Of a stretch of 64,000 bases of DNA, positions 39,723 to 51,215 are shown one piece after another. The DNA is from Lutjanus erythropterus (Eukaryota; Chordata; Actinopteri; Lutjaniformes; Lutjanidae), in assembly GCA_020091685.1 (NCBI GenBank), contig CM034610.1, positions 26,882,094-26,946,093 on the forward strand, read 5' to 3'. A program made the translations under genes and the position numbers. Within the stretch, counting starts at the first letter, position 1. Each line of letters begins with the position of its first letter. The notes under the pieces were generated by a model. It worked only from the letters and a program-made list of their open reading frames with translations, ran no database searches and had not been told where the DNA came from.

Positions 39723-40894
39723 ACCGGGTAGCACCAACAAAGATTAATTTAGTCTGTTGGTTCTAATCAGAGTTCAAAAGGTTTAAAATGAGTAAATCAA
39801 ATTTAAGACTAAGCGGACCTCTGCTGCTCAGATCAAAACTAATCTCCATTTAACAAATCCAAGTTTTTTATGTAAACATAAATTATAGTTTAATCAATAT
39901 TGAGTTGCTGGCTTACCCAAATTAAAATGCATACATGAACAAATAAATAAATAAATTCAAGTGCTGTTTGGATCTTGTAAGTATAAAAACTGGGGGAAAC
40001 TGCTAACCTTCAGATGCCCTGTTTTTACTCAGAAAATGTTACATTGTTTGCTAGCTATGTAAAAAGTTTACAAAATGTTATATTGTTAATTAGCTAGCTA
40101 AAAAGTTAACAAAATGATCCATTGTTTTCTAGCTTGCTAAAACATCAACAAAACGTTCCATTGTTTGCAAGCTAGCTAAAAAAACAAAACAAAACATTAC
40201 ACTGTTTTCCAGCTACCTAAAAAGTTAACAAAATGTTACATTATTTGGTAGCTAGCTAAAACATTAATAAATTGTCACAGTCTTTGCTAGCGAGCTAAAA
40301 AAAAGGTTGACAAAACATTGTCTTGTTTGCTAGCTGGCTAAAAAGTTAACAAAATGTTACATGGTTTGCCAGCTAGCTCAAACATTAAGAAAATGTCACA
40401 TGATTTGCTAGCTAGCTAAAACGTTAGTTAGCCTTCTCATGATGGCTCAGCAGAGAAGTTGTAATTTCCCCTCCTTGAAGAAAAACTTTTGCTGAATTAA
40501 TGGAGCAATATGGCCAACTGACATAAGACTTTAAAATGGACAACAACAGTTGTTCTTAAACTGTTTTAATCAATCAATAATAGTGATAGAGAGAGGAGAT
40601 GCATCATAAAACTCATTTGGGTTGAGTCTGCCCCTTAACTTTCTTCAAAGAACTTGAGTAGTTTGTGGAATCCATCTGAGGCAGCAATTTTAACAGTCAA
40701 AACTCCCAAAGTTTAAAGTTAATACTGCATCAGAATTAAATTTAATCTAGGTTTACAATATAAACTAAACTGAAGTTTAAAGAGAGGTTTACATTTTAAG
40801 TTTGTTAATTTTAAAAAAGTTTGTTAATATAGCTCAAAGTTAAACCACCATTTAATGAGGTTTAAAAATTAATCCTTGTTGGTGCAACCCAGCC
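39723..40894. mobile_element. DNA-transposon remnant with inverted termini
   Basis: The left terminus GGGTAGCACCAACAAAGATTA pairs with the right terminus TAATCCTTGTTGGTGCAACCC, 1.17 kb apart. The interior has no coding capacity and is partly a minisatellite. It lies just beyond the probable tbkbp1 3' UTR. Confidence 0.7.
40030..40436. repeat. minisatellite of about 40-48 bp inside the transposon remnant
   Basis: About nine copies of a unit with AAAATGTTACATTGTTTGC, TAGCTAGCTAAAA and AGTTAAC. Every unit keeps the GCTAGCTA palindromic core. Confidence 0.9.
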
Positions 40895-41688
40895 GTAGAG
40901 AAGTGAATGTGAACTGGCATCAAACCCTGATCGACAGTCAATCAGTCAGAATTCCTTCACAGTGTCATTAAACCCTTAGTTCAGCATCAAAAACTAAAAA
41001 ACTTCACTTAAATGACTAATCAACATCCCACATGACTTCTGTCAGATCATTTCAATAAGCCAGCTTCTACCAGATCACTGTCCTTGGCACGTACTGCACA
41101 GAATCCTCTGCAAAATATTCTGTAGTGTGTGTGTGAGAGATAGAAAATGTCCAAGCAGGTGTACAGTATTTAAAGCTAAGTGGTGAGAGTAGTTTGTTTA
41201 AAAAAAAGATGCCTCGGATCTCCCTGATCATTCACCGGTGAACACTGAAACTAACTTTTTGACATGCAGAGCCCCTGAACCTTCCAGCCTGCCTCTCGTA
41301 CCTCGTCTTTGGCTTACTTTGCTAAATCAAAGTGTACTACACTGTGAAGCGAAAAACAACACGGCACCTGAAACTGTCTGAAACCACACAACAAGACTCA
41401 TAACAAAACAGCAGCGACCAGAGCCAGTGATTATACAGGCAGAGCTGTCTTCAAGGGGCAATCGGTGAAGGACTCTGCACGATCAGACGCCGACCCGTGT
41501 TTAAGCACTTTCAAAATAAAAACAGGCCCCCTGCGCCCATTTTGCGTCCCTACCTACAGATTATCGCACATAGCTGACTGGATCGCCTGTGATTCTACAT
41601 GTGACTTTCCATTTGGCCGGGTCTGCCAATCTCTTACATAATCTATAAGAGGAGAGCGCAGATGTGTGCGGGCTGGTTGCCATGGCGA
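40895..41688 (-). other. tbkbp1: probable tbkbp1 3' UTR
   Basis: Sequence immediately 3' of the stop codon on the minus strand. It is unique-looking and moderately GC-rich near the stop. Its far limit here is the edge of a transposon remnant. I did not find a clear AATAAA or ATTAAA polyadenylation signal in this stretch, so the true end of the transcript is unresolved and could run into the transposon. Confidence 0.4.
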
Positions 41689-41817
41689 TCAGATCTTGCT
41701 GTTCTCCAGGTGGGAGTCAATGTGCTTGATGAGGGCATCGTCAGGGTAACCGACGGGGAATATCAGCTGGCAGAGAGGGCAGCTTCGCATGTCGCTCTCC
41801 TCGGTCTCCATCCAGAG
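41689..41817 (-). CDS. tbkbp1: tbkbp1 last coding exon: C-terminal zinc finger and stop
   Basis: TBKBP1/SINTBAD is a cytosolic adaptor that binds the kinases TBK1 and IKK-epsilon in innate antiviral signalling. This exon encodes 42 residues and the stop codon. It carries a C-x2-C-x15-H-x3-H zinc finger (Cys13, Cys16, His32, His36 of the exon) of the UBZ1/CALCOCO type. The stretch RSCPLCQ..FPVGYPDDALIK and the ending SHLENSKI match the vertebrate TBKBP1 C-terminus as I remember it. The exon opens in phase 0 after TTGCTCTGCAG, so it joins the previous exon at ...SWPSIN|LWMETEE. The upstream reading frame is open through a TG repeat as Cys-Val codons, but that part is intron. A related adaptor such as TANK or AZI2 is much less likely, because the C-terminal sequence and the preceding exons both point to TBKBP1. 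Confidence 0.95.
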   Translation of the reverse strand, partial: LWMETEESDMRSCPLCQLIFPVGYPDDALIKHIDSHLENSKI

Positions 41818-41826
41818 CTGCAGAGC

Positions 41827-41827
<1 letters not shown>

Positions 41828-41870
<43 letters not shown>
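41828..41870. repeat. (CA)n microsatellite at a splice acceptor
   Basis: 43 bp of uninterrupted CA on the plus strand, which is (TG)21 in the tbkbp1 pre-mRNA. It ends 10 nt before the last coding exon. No AG dinucleotide occurs on the minus strand between a candidate branch site (CTAAT, 41895-41899) and the acceptor. Confidence 0.97.
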
Positions 41871-41874
<4 letters not shown>

Positions 41875-42120
41875 GGTACACACACAAACACACAATTAGA
41901 CATCAGGATAAATCACATGAGGTCCTCAACTTACTCACTTCACCGGGTTGTACAGTATTAGTCATCCCGTGGGAGGCAACGAAATTGCATCACTCCTTGG
42001 TGAGTGCTCACTTCAGACTTACACAACAGGGTTGTGTCGTGAAAGACCTCAACTGGTAGTAAATCCAGGTGGAAACTCTCATCCAGGTACTGATTCAGTT
42101 AAGTTTGGAGACAAGAAGGC

Positions 42121-42225
42121 TAAAGGAATAGTTCAACATCTTGGGAAATATGTTAATTAGCTTTCTTTCCGAGAGTGAGATGAGAAGATCGATATCAGTT
42201 TCATGTCTGTGTGTTAATCACAGAG
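42121..42225 (+). repeat. common percomorph repeat, family D
   Basis: TAAAGGAATAGTTCAACATC followed by CGAGAGTGAGATGAGAAG. It is related to 62757-62885 and, in reverse, to 63270-63412. Confidence 0.6.
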
Positions 42226-44474
42226 TTTATTTAAGAAAAACAATGTGTTTCCTGTGGAATTGCCCTCTAGAGCCGCGCATAAGTGTTTTCTGATCTGATG
42301 CCCATATCTGCAGGACAGCGTCATGTGTCAGTGCCAAAACTGTTGAAATCACTGTTAGATAAGTTGAAATACTGTCTTCATTTGACATGAATGCTACAAC
42401 CAAACAAGTGTCTAACCCTAACCCTAAAAAACCCTGTTTTTTTTATGTCCGTTTCACATCAATCAGAGCTCAAATTAATTCCAAAGTCTCAGAGCGGTGG
42501 CCTTTTGTTTTCAGGATGACAGGCTTAACTTTACATTGACAGGCAATTAACAGTTATAAACAGCTGATCAGCTTACAGTGGAAGGCTCTTTGTTGGTTGT
42601 TTTTGTCAGTTTTTACAATGTGCACATCCTGTGCTCGGAAATCCTGCAGCCTGCCCGTCTCTGCTGTGTCTGTACATTAAACAGGATTATAACCCATTTA
42701 ATATGCAGTTTCAACTTGCTGTTTGTCCTGCTGTACCAATTTTTGCACATGCAATGGCTGCATATTGCTCCTTCAAGGTTTGGTTAGGTTTACGAGCAAA
42801 TCCTGGTTGAGATGAAACAGTATGAAAATTTCATATAATGATTTTAGTGACCAAAGTTATTCTAGTTATCATTATTGCTGTGGTGTTGTTAGAATTTGTT
42901 GAAAGTGTTAAAAAAGTGCTGATACACACACTGCAATCATTTCACCAAGTTTTATTTTGAAAACCTCTGTTATTTGAAACGGCATCATGTTCTTTTTGAT
43001 GTCAGATTTTCGATGCACAATTATCAAACATGGGCTTAATGCTAATTCAAATTTGAAATAATTATACTAATCATTGTATTTTTTGTGAAACCGGATATTG
43101 TTTTATCCCTAAATTCTAGTTCAGGTTAAAAATCACCTTCTGAAATGTTTTAACATGTATATAAATTGCTCTACATTGAATAATAATTTGCAGCTGATAA
43201 ACTCAGTTATCTTGTTAAATCTTTGAAATGACGTCTACTCCTTTTCCAGACTCTATAAATAAGTGCTGAACAACAGATGTTTCCTGTAAAGTGTGTGTTT
43301 CCACGTCATAGTTTTGCAAGTTGAATACGGGACCAGGATTGGACCAGGACCAGGTTAAATCATGCTTTCGGGCATTATTCTCTGAGAACAGAGAAACTCT
43401 GCACTTTCAGTATATGAATATGAAAACGGCCTTTTAGTTTCAAACTCTGTATGAACGTTGTTCTGTACACTGAAGCTCAAACATTCAGCTGTGGGACCAA
43501 GAAGAAAAACATATTTTTAAGTTGAGAGTAACTTCAAAATCCTTAGGGGTTAGGGAATGAGGTTAAAAGGTTAAAGGAAACAAACACTTGTCTCTCAGTG
43601 TCTTGATATCGCACTACTTCCTCCTTTGGTAGCAGTGAACAAAACTTATAATTCCCACGGCTTCTAGAGGGGTTTGTCACTTGAACGTAAATATGTTGTT
43701 AACTAGGCATTTTCTGAAACAACTGATGCTGCATTTTTTTCTGCGAGGACAGTCTTGCTTAGCTTAAAGACTGAAAAGCACAGGGGAACAGAGAGCCTGG
43801 CTCTGTCACAAGTCTAAAAATACACCTACTGCACAGTAGCAAGACCTATAAATCTGTTAAATTTACATGATGTATCTTGTTTGTTTAAGTTAGAGTTAGA
43901 CCAGTCATCCATATATTCTGTGGACTGCCAGATTTGGCGAGTGAGTACAAGTTTTGGTCTCTGTACAGGCAAGAAATAGTCCCAACTCTCACTAACTCTA
44001 AAAGCAGAATAGTTGTGTTTACATTTCTGCTCATGTACTGTACAGGTAAAAAAAAAAAAACACACAGGAGAGCATTAGAGATGCTGATGGTGTATAGCTG
44101 TGCATTTAGTATGGAGCTGGAGTCAAGATGTTTTAGCCTAGCTTAGCATAAAGAAACAGACTTTAGACTGTCAAACTTCTCATCTCACTCCCATGTTCTG
44201 CTGAACATTTACTGTAAAGGACCTAAGAATGAGGAAGAGACACAGTGAAGACATAAGTCTTCAGATGATTTTGATATTCAGTGTGAAAAAGCTGCACACA
44301 GTGGAAACTGTCTTGGGGCTAAACACATTGCTTTCTGTGAAGCAGCTCAGTAAGTTCAGTTGTGACAAAGTGACACAGGGTAAACTTTCACTGCAGCTTC
44401 ATGGTTTCAAAATCACTCAGACGTCAAGCTGGTACACTCCAGTTTGACACATGAAAACACAAGTTTGAACTCAC

Positions 44475-45262
44475 ATTGATGGAGGGCCAGGACTGAGCGT
44501 GCTCCGCCGACATGTAGCCTGGCTGCGGGTGGCAGCTCAGGGTGTTAGGCCTCTGAGGGATGGGGAAGGCTGAGCAGGACGCCGGGCCTCTCATGACTCC
44601 ACTGGGCACCGCGGCGGAGAGCACGCCCAGCGTCCGCGGCGGGCTGATGGGATGCGGGCAGGTCCACTCCTCCTCATCTTCAGAGGACTGTGGAGGCTGG
44701 GGCGCCGGCGTGGTAGGAGGGGGCGGCTCAAAATGCAGGTGGGCCACCTCGGACAGTGGGAACGGCATCTCTCGTGAGTGGCGCAAGGAGCTCTCCCCGA
44801 GGCCACCGTCTCCTCCTGCGCTGCCTTGATGGGGAGACGGGGAACCTCTGTGCTGCAGTCCGCCATGAGGAGACCCCACGTGTTGGGGCTGCTGTTTTGA
44901 GTAGCTCTCAATGTAGGGGCGGGGCTTAGGCAGGGTGGAGACGGGGTCCAGGGAGAAGCGGGGCGGGCACTGGTAAGCCGAGGGGTCGGCGACCTCGGAG
45001 TAACTGCGGCGGCCCTGGAAGCTGGCCCGCAGGTGCTGGCTGGGCGGCCGGCAAGAGTAAGAGGCCGGTCCGTCGTTGACGTCCAGCAGGGGTGAGCGGC
45101 GGTGCATGTCAGGGGAGAGGCGCTGCAGCACCGGCGAGCGTCTCTGTTGGATCGGCGAGTGCTGTGGCGGAGGCGGGACTGGAGAATGGCGCTGTGAGAT
45201 GGGCGAGTGGCGCTGGGATACCGGAGAGTGGCGCTGGTGGTGGATGGGAGAGTGACGCTGGA
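44475..45262 (-). CDS. tbkbp1: tbkbp1 exon: proline-rich, Ser-Pro repeat region
   Basis: 788-nt exon encoding about 262 residues between a phase-1 acceptor (TTCCAACAG) and a phase-0 donor (AAT|GTGAGT). It begins with eight copies of a 7-9 residue motif ending in Ser-Pro (QRHSP, QHSP, QRRSP, QRLSP, HRRSP). Next comes the family block FQGRRSYSEVADPSAY, a Pro/Gln-rich low-complexity stretch, an acidic SSEDEEEW patch, and AEHAQSWPSIN at the 3' end. The blocks FQGRRSYSE and AEHAQSWPSIN are recognisable from mammalian TBKBP1. It is likely unstructured, and the Ser-Pro sites are candidates for proline-directed phosphorylation. It is much GC-richer than its surroundings, which is why false open frames overlap it. 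Reading through the donor adds 16 residues and then a stop at 44424-44426. Confidence 0.93.
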
Positions 45263-48200
45263 CTGTTGGAACAAAACAAACAACATGTCAAAACACATCT
45301 GGAAAAGTCTGGCAACCTGTCACTGCACTGTATGGCCAATAGTATGTGGACACCCTAGTACATAAAGTTTCGTGTACTTTTGTTCTGGCACTGTTCATCA
45401 TGGTTTAAGGCAATAGTGTACTTCCAACATAGTGTTCTTTATCGGAGGCCCGTCCCTCCATCAACATGACAACACCTCCATACACAGAGAAAGCTCCATT
45501 AAGAAATTGTTTTCCTGGTTTGTGTGTTGCCTATTTTTTTTCATGTGATGTGGTAGAAAATATTCATTGAAGATAACAAAGGTTGTTTCTGAACAAATAT
45601 AAGGACACACAATACATTAAAACAGCTTAAAATGACTTAAAACAGGACTGAAAGAAATATTTTAGTACATTGGCGTGATGTTCATGTTTCCACAAGAGAA
45701 AGAAACCATTTCCAGTACAAGCAGAAGAAAATGGTTCACCACTTCTCTTACTGACAATGAATTTGCTTCGTAGCATTTTTATCATAATACATTTCGTGCA
45801 CAACAGGTTTTTTTTTCTTCTTTTTTTTTTTTTTTTACAAGCTTCAGTTTCCGACAGACGATGCTCCAGATATTGAGCTAATAGAAATGCACATTATGTT
45901 CCTCTATGTATTCATAAAAAGATTGAGATCTGTACAGTTGTAGTGTTTCGTGTAATTATGAGACATGTTGATGAGTCAGTCACCACTTCAGCTCCACTTC
46001 CCATATCAAAGAGGAAACATCATTTGGCCGGTTGGTTGAGGTGTTAAAAGGGGAGGAGGTGTTTGTGCTCGAAAACACTCCCTGAGCCTCAGAATGAAGA
46101 GGAAACAGTCAGTTTATGCTCATTCTTACAGTGTAAAACACCCAGGAGAATTTTTATGGCTCTGCACAAATTCCCACTTCGCTGATTATTTCAACATTTC
46201 ACGAGAAGTATTTGTTTTGTTGTTAAAGATAGCCGAGAGGCAATCGCATCACTTGAGCGATCTTGTCACTAATTAAGCAGAGGTGCCATTCAAGTCACAT
46301 TTTCTGCATTAATGTGACACGACGCGACCTCAGGGAAACGCCAAATGCAGTTTGGGGGTTTCTGTGTTTTTCCCGTTGTTTCTCGTTGATTTACGCAAGC
46401 CAATTTTCCAGTTTGTGCGATCACAGTTCAGTCAGGGCAATGCCTGTGCTGCCTTTTGGTTTGTGGTGGGTAGTAGAAGCGCAGTCGTGAGACATTAGCT
46501 GTGTGTGAATGCGTGTGCAGGAAGAAAAAGGTGTTGCTTCTGTTTAGCACTTCAAAGTTTCTACTACTACTCTTTTTAAGTGAGGCAACAAATCACGACT
46601 ACAAGTTCCTTTTTTTCATGCCATCACAATGGCTCAGACAAAATATTAGAGCTCTACAGTAATGTATTAATTGTATTTTATTTTAATTACATTTAATCTT
46701 ACAAAGTACCAGTATTTCTCTCTCTAAAAAAAAGTATGTTAAATTTTATGCATGAATGTGATTGTCAATTACATCATCCTCTTTCAGCGAGCATCTCAGT
46801 GATAGAACGTTTAATTAAATACAGAACTTAAAAAAAAACCAAGGTACTTTTAGGCTACTTGAGTATTCCTGTTTCATGCTACTTTATTCTTCCACTTCAC
46901 TACATATAAGAGTGAAATCTTGTAATTTATTTAATATTATTTAACTATTGTTTGATAATCTAGCATACTTGATCTTACGTAGTATTTGGAAAGTTATTTT
47001 TATCGCAAGTCAATTTTTTTTTTTTTATCTCCAGATAACCAACCTGTTATCTTGAGAAAACAACAGGCTGTTTTCCTGTTATGTCTTTCTGTATATTGTG
47101 TATCAGAGATCAGGAGCACAGAGCTGCATGCGTTGCTGCGGACTGCAACAACTGATTGCATTGGGTCTTTTTACTAAATTCATAACATTCAAATAAGTCC
47201 TTGGCATTTATGGAGAGGAGCAGCCTGCCAGCAACTTCACAGGTCAGTGTGAGTTCTTGATAACTATCATGTGATCTGGAGGAAGCGCAAGTTGTTTTGT
47301 CACGATAAACTCTTGTTATCTTGAAAAATCGGCCTTTTTGTATTCTTGATAATGCAACAATTAACTCATGAAAGCAATAAAAGAATAACTGCAAATAACA
47401 TGGACTCCCATCAGACTTCAGTCACAAATTTGATGACTTTAGACTTGACTTGACAAAACCAGATGACTCGGATTTGAGCCTTTTGACTTGAATACACCTG
47501 ATACTTTACACCAAGTCCAAAGATTAAAGAATGTTACTCGAAAAGTGTGAATTAATGAATCAAGTAATTTCCCTTCATTTCATGTAAACACACAATTCCC
47601 CCAAATCCCCAGATCCACTTTGTTTGAACCAGTCCAACAGCATGTAATCAAGTTACAGGAACGAACCACGAAGAACCACTTTACTGAGCTCCAGATGGAA
47701 AAAATATACCAAAGGTAATTTTGTTCATAAACAAAAACTATGAGGTGGTCAACCGAACATGAATTGTAATATGCAAAACATGCAGATAAAAAATTAGGGG
47801 TGGAAACGCAACAACTTCGAGCTTCAAGGCTAATATTAATGTAGTCAGTGAGCAAATGCCAAACAAACTTAAAGCTACTGCAAGGATTTTTAAACTGGTT
47901 ATGAAACAGTCTCACTATATTACTGATTCCTCTATATGACCTGCATTAGTTAACGAGAACATCTGCAAGAGATCGGCTGTTTCTGTTGAGCTCATAATGG
48001 CTGTCATCGGGTCGGAGTCTCCTTGAAATCAAATGAAACGAGTCTGTGTTTACGTTTTCCAGGTCAAACTTACAGTGACTTGTTTGTTAGCCAGTCAAAA
48101 AGTAGCAGGCGGAGATTGTCACTTAAATAATTTTATTTTTGATGATATTTTGTGGTTATTACGATGGAAGCACCACCACTTTAGGCCTCCAGAATCAACA

Positions 48201-49041
48201 CAATACGAAGGTTCCTAGCAGTAACTTTAACAGCTTATTAGTGAGGCTGGAAACTTACAGTTACATTATGACATATTCAGGACTTGAAACTTAAACTTTA
48301 GGACCAGGACTATGTGGTTGCACAGGACTCCCGAAGTGTAATGTAAGTCCAGAGATCAGTAAGGAAGCTCTGTCTACATCATTCACATTAGCACATCTTG
48401 TGAAAATGCTATTTGCTAAAATACATATCTGGAATAAGTAACCCGATTTAGTTAAATTAGGAAATTGCGTTATGAATGGATTTGATTGAACAGAAGAGGT
48501 GCTGGGCCTGTTGGATAACAAGTTTTCATCCATTTGTGCTCTGCTAATGTTTGAATTTGGTTCATTTATGCACATTTGGTCGATGATGAGGAGCATCTTG
48601 AAGCAGGGGAGCTGCACTGTTTCCCATTTATCATCATTTTCTGTAGGTTGAAATCGCTGGGATCTATTTTAGATGTTTGATTTGACTTTGAGAGAAAAAA
48701 GTTGTTCAGAATTATTTTTCACTGATTTAGCCTCTTTTCCTCTCAAATGGCACCAGATTGATGCATTCAAATGTTAAATGCATGCCCCCAGACCAGCTTA
48801 GAGGGTCTGAAATCCCCCCACCATAGTTTTGCAAAATAAGGGCTCCCACACAACATTTTGCATAGGGTTCCCAACAAGCCAGGACTTGGGACTTCAGTGC
48901 AAAAACTTGAGACTGACTTGTGACTTGGTCCAACCTCTACCAGCACAGAGGATCTCAGCTTCCGTAGTATCACTCACTTTTACTCAAGTGACCCAGGATT
49001 TTTTATAAACAATATTTTACGTGTGTACTGTGGTTGCTAAC
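45263..49041 (-). other. tbkbp1: tbkbp1 intron between the TBK1-binding and proline-rich exons
   Basis: 3779-bp phase-1 intron. It contains one short terminal-inverted-repeat element (47869-48230), poly-T and AT-rich stretches, and a diverged repeat of the ACTTGAGTA type near 46840-46910. A stretch at 46090-46460 is less repetitive and may be regulatory. No exon-like sequence was seen. Confidence 0.8.
47869..48230 (+). mobile_element. short terminal-inverted-repeat element, family C (intact copy)
   Basis: 362 bp bounded by TTAAAGCTACTGCAAGGA and TCCTAGCAGTAACTTTAA. Further copies lie at 27515-28324 (interrupted) and 50457-50716 (opposite strand). Noncoding and intronic in tbkbp1. Confidence 0.8.
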
Positions 49042-49157
49042 CTGGACTAGCCTGCTCCTGCGAGGCTTTCCTCAGGATCTCCGTCTGCTTGGAGCTCAGT
49101 GCTTGGAGGCGTCCCAGCTCCTCCGTTAACTCTGTGTAGGCCAGAGCCAAGTTCACC
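49042..49157 (-). CDS. tbkbp1: tbkbp1 exon: TBK1-binding domain
   Basis: 116-nt exon. The acceptor is CTTCCTCCAG|GGTGAA and the donor is AGTCCAG|GTTAGC. The upstream intron is phase 2 and the downstream intron is phase 1. The peptide starts VNLALAYTELTEELGRLQ and continues ALSSKQTEILRKASQEQ. This is the short amphipathic helix shared by TANK, AZI2/NAP1 and TBKBP1 that docks on the C-terminal coiled coil of TBK1 and IKK-epsilon. Its wording is that of TBKBP1. Because 116 is not a multiple of three, skipping this exon would shift the frame. It sits between two large, repeat-filled introns. Confidence 0.95.
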
Positions 49158-50456
49158 CTGGAGGAAGCAGGAAGGGAGGCAATTATGTAATTATCATAAT
49201 CATTGTCATTACACAATACGACAGTGTTGGTGGAATATTAATGTGTTACAACAGCATAAGAATACAAACACTTTAATCTCTGTGTAATCATCAAAATGTA
49301 CAGCGCTGATGGAAGTTAATCAAAGGCTTTTTAAAAATGATATAAGACATGCAACACACTGATCTTCATCTCCTCTGTAAAGTGATGAGCTCTGCAGCAC
49401 TGACACAGATCAGGCCGACTAATTGAGAGGCTTACAGGCTTATATTTTTAGAGTGTAAGTCACAGCGCATAATTGAAGTGCATAAAATCACACCATTTCA
49501 TGCAAGATGTGTCATGACTCTCTCAGGGGCCGTACTGACAGAGCAACTCTATTTCAAGAACCGTAAACAAGGATGGTTGGTTTACATGCTCCTGTGTCTT
49601 TTACCCATGGCAACAAGCTGACTTTGTCTCAACTCATTAGCTCGAAACTGATCTGAGTCCCACAACATGAATTACTGCGAGGCAACATTATACAAGTAGA
49701 TATAAGGAATTATATCTTTAGCAGTTTAGAGGGGATAAAGAGTGAGGTTTATTGTATGTGGTTAAGAGAGAGATTCAGATTCAGCACGGGTTGCATTATG
49801 ACATTTTGTTTAGATCGAAAGAGGCAGTAGTAGTCAGTCTCTGGCAGTGCCAGCTGCCCTCAAATCTGATAACAGGCAGCTTATCTCAAATGTCGAACCA
49901 TTTTTTTTAGAAACTCTCCAGTCTTGACCTGAAATTACTCATCCCACCACCGGCGGTGGTAGATTAGCAAGATGTGCAAGATGTGAAACCTTGAAATCTA
50001 ACTTGAAATCCGTTGAGATAATCATTTTATGCTGCCAGTGTGAGTAATTCCTCGTATCAACAACAGCCAGTTTTGATTATTTTATAAATGCAGCGACAAA
50101 TGAACAAAATTACAGAGGATATCAAAGTCTGACCGCCTTTAAATTCAAATGGAGAACTTTTACGCTCTGCACTGCCTGCCGCTGAACCTGAATGTGGTGG
50201 CTCAGATTTTATTTTTGCGGGCTTGTATGAGGAACTTATCTATAGATGGTGGTTGGCACGCTCCCAGTTTGGAGAGGCAGCAGGAGCACCGGTGTAGGAA
50301 GCTAAGCAATATACAGCTGTGGACAGGGTCAGCAGCCAACTAAGCCAACTAAAACCCCACCTACACTAGAATTACTGCCCCGCAGTTGTACGCCTCCTCC
50401 AACCAATCAAGATGCAATTTACATCCATGTCCATCCAGACTCATATAACATATGAG

Positions 50457-50716
50457 TAACATACTACAAGGAACGTTCATATTGTGTTGATTTTGGAGGA
50501 CCCTGTGGACAAAAGCAGTGGTGTTTCCACCGTCATAACCACAAAAAATGATGTTAAAAATAAATATCTAAAAAAAAAAAAACCCTCATCCTTCTTTCTT
50601 TTAACTGACTAACATACGACTCACTGTAACTTTATCTTGGAAAATACATATAGATGCATCAGTATTAAATTGTGACTGTTTCATAACCAGTCAAAAACTC
50701 CTTGTTGTAACTTTAA
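50457..50716 (-). mobile_element. family C element nested in the inverted-repeat element
   Basis: Reverse-orientation copy: TACAAGGAACGTTCATATTG at one end and CAAAAACTCCTTGTTGTAAC with TTTAA at the other. The internal GTTTCATAACCAGTC matches 47869-48230. Confidence 0.75.
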
Positions 50717-50814
50717 ACTTGATCACTTAAGCCTTGCGAGTGTGTGTTTGTACCTGCGTGACCAACGGATCTGAAGCTTGTCCGCTGTTAATCTTGCATA
50801 TTACTGGACCGATC

Positions 50815-51215
50815 ATCTTAATATTTTTTTTGGTGCACGTTCATGACTGTGTGCTGAAGGACCTCTGTGATTCACAATATGTGAAAAATCTTGAAAAAAG
50901 GGCGTTAAACTTGATGTCTCCAGAGCTCCTTGAGGGAGTTGCTTCAAATGACCATTTGACGACAAATTTTGGTTGTCAAAGGTCACTTTAACCTCAAAAG
51001 ATACGTTTTTGGCCAAACTCGAATTCTTATACTAATTATGACAAAATAAATAAAAATGTTGGCGATTACAAAGAGGTTACCACCAAATTGTCACCAGTTC
51101 ATCCTTGAGTCCAAGGGGACATTTGTGCAGAATTTGAAGAAATTCCCTCAAGGTGCTCTTGAGATATCGTGTTCACAAGAACGGAAGCGACAACCTGAAA
51201 ACTTAATGCCTCAGT
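50815..51215. repeat. common fish repeat of the GGTCACTTTAACCT type
   Basis: TTGTCAAAGGTCACTTTAACC, GTTCATCCTTGAGTCCAAGG, GAAGAAATTCCCTCAAGG and CTTGAGATATCGTGTTCAC are hallmarks of an abundant teleost repeat. An internal CTCCTTGAGGGAGTT is mirrored by AATTCCCTCAAGG. Confidence 0.6.

Larger units (their letters stand above)
41818..44474 (-). other. tbkbp1: tbkbp1 last intron
   Basis: 2657-bp phase-0 intron, GT-AG. It contains the TG tract next to the acceptor, and diverged copies of a common percomorph repeat near 42121-42225, 43735-43835 and 44080-44170. The rest looks like unique AT-rich sequence without open frames of interest. Confidence 0.85.

Noticed and set aside
1-41688. tbx21 exons downstream of tbkbp1
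   Set aside because: Expected from mammalian gene order, but no T-box-like coding sequence was recognised on either strand.
41818-41895. Cys-Val repeat peptide fused to the zinc finger
   Set aside because: It is the TG microsatellite of the intron read as codons. A good acceptor separates it from the exon.
44591-45298. 235-residue open frame overlapping the tbkbp1 proline-rich exon in another frame
   Set aside because: High GC and few stop codons explain it. It is low-complexity, crosses the true acceptor, and the tbkbp1 frame matches its family.
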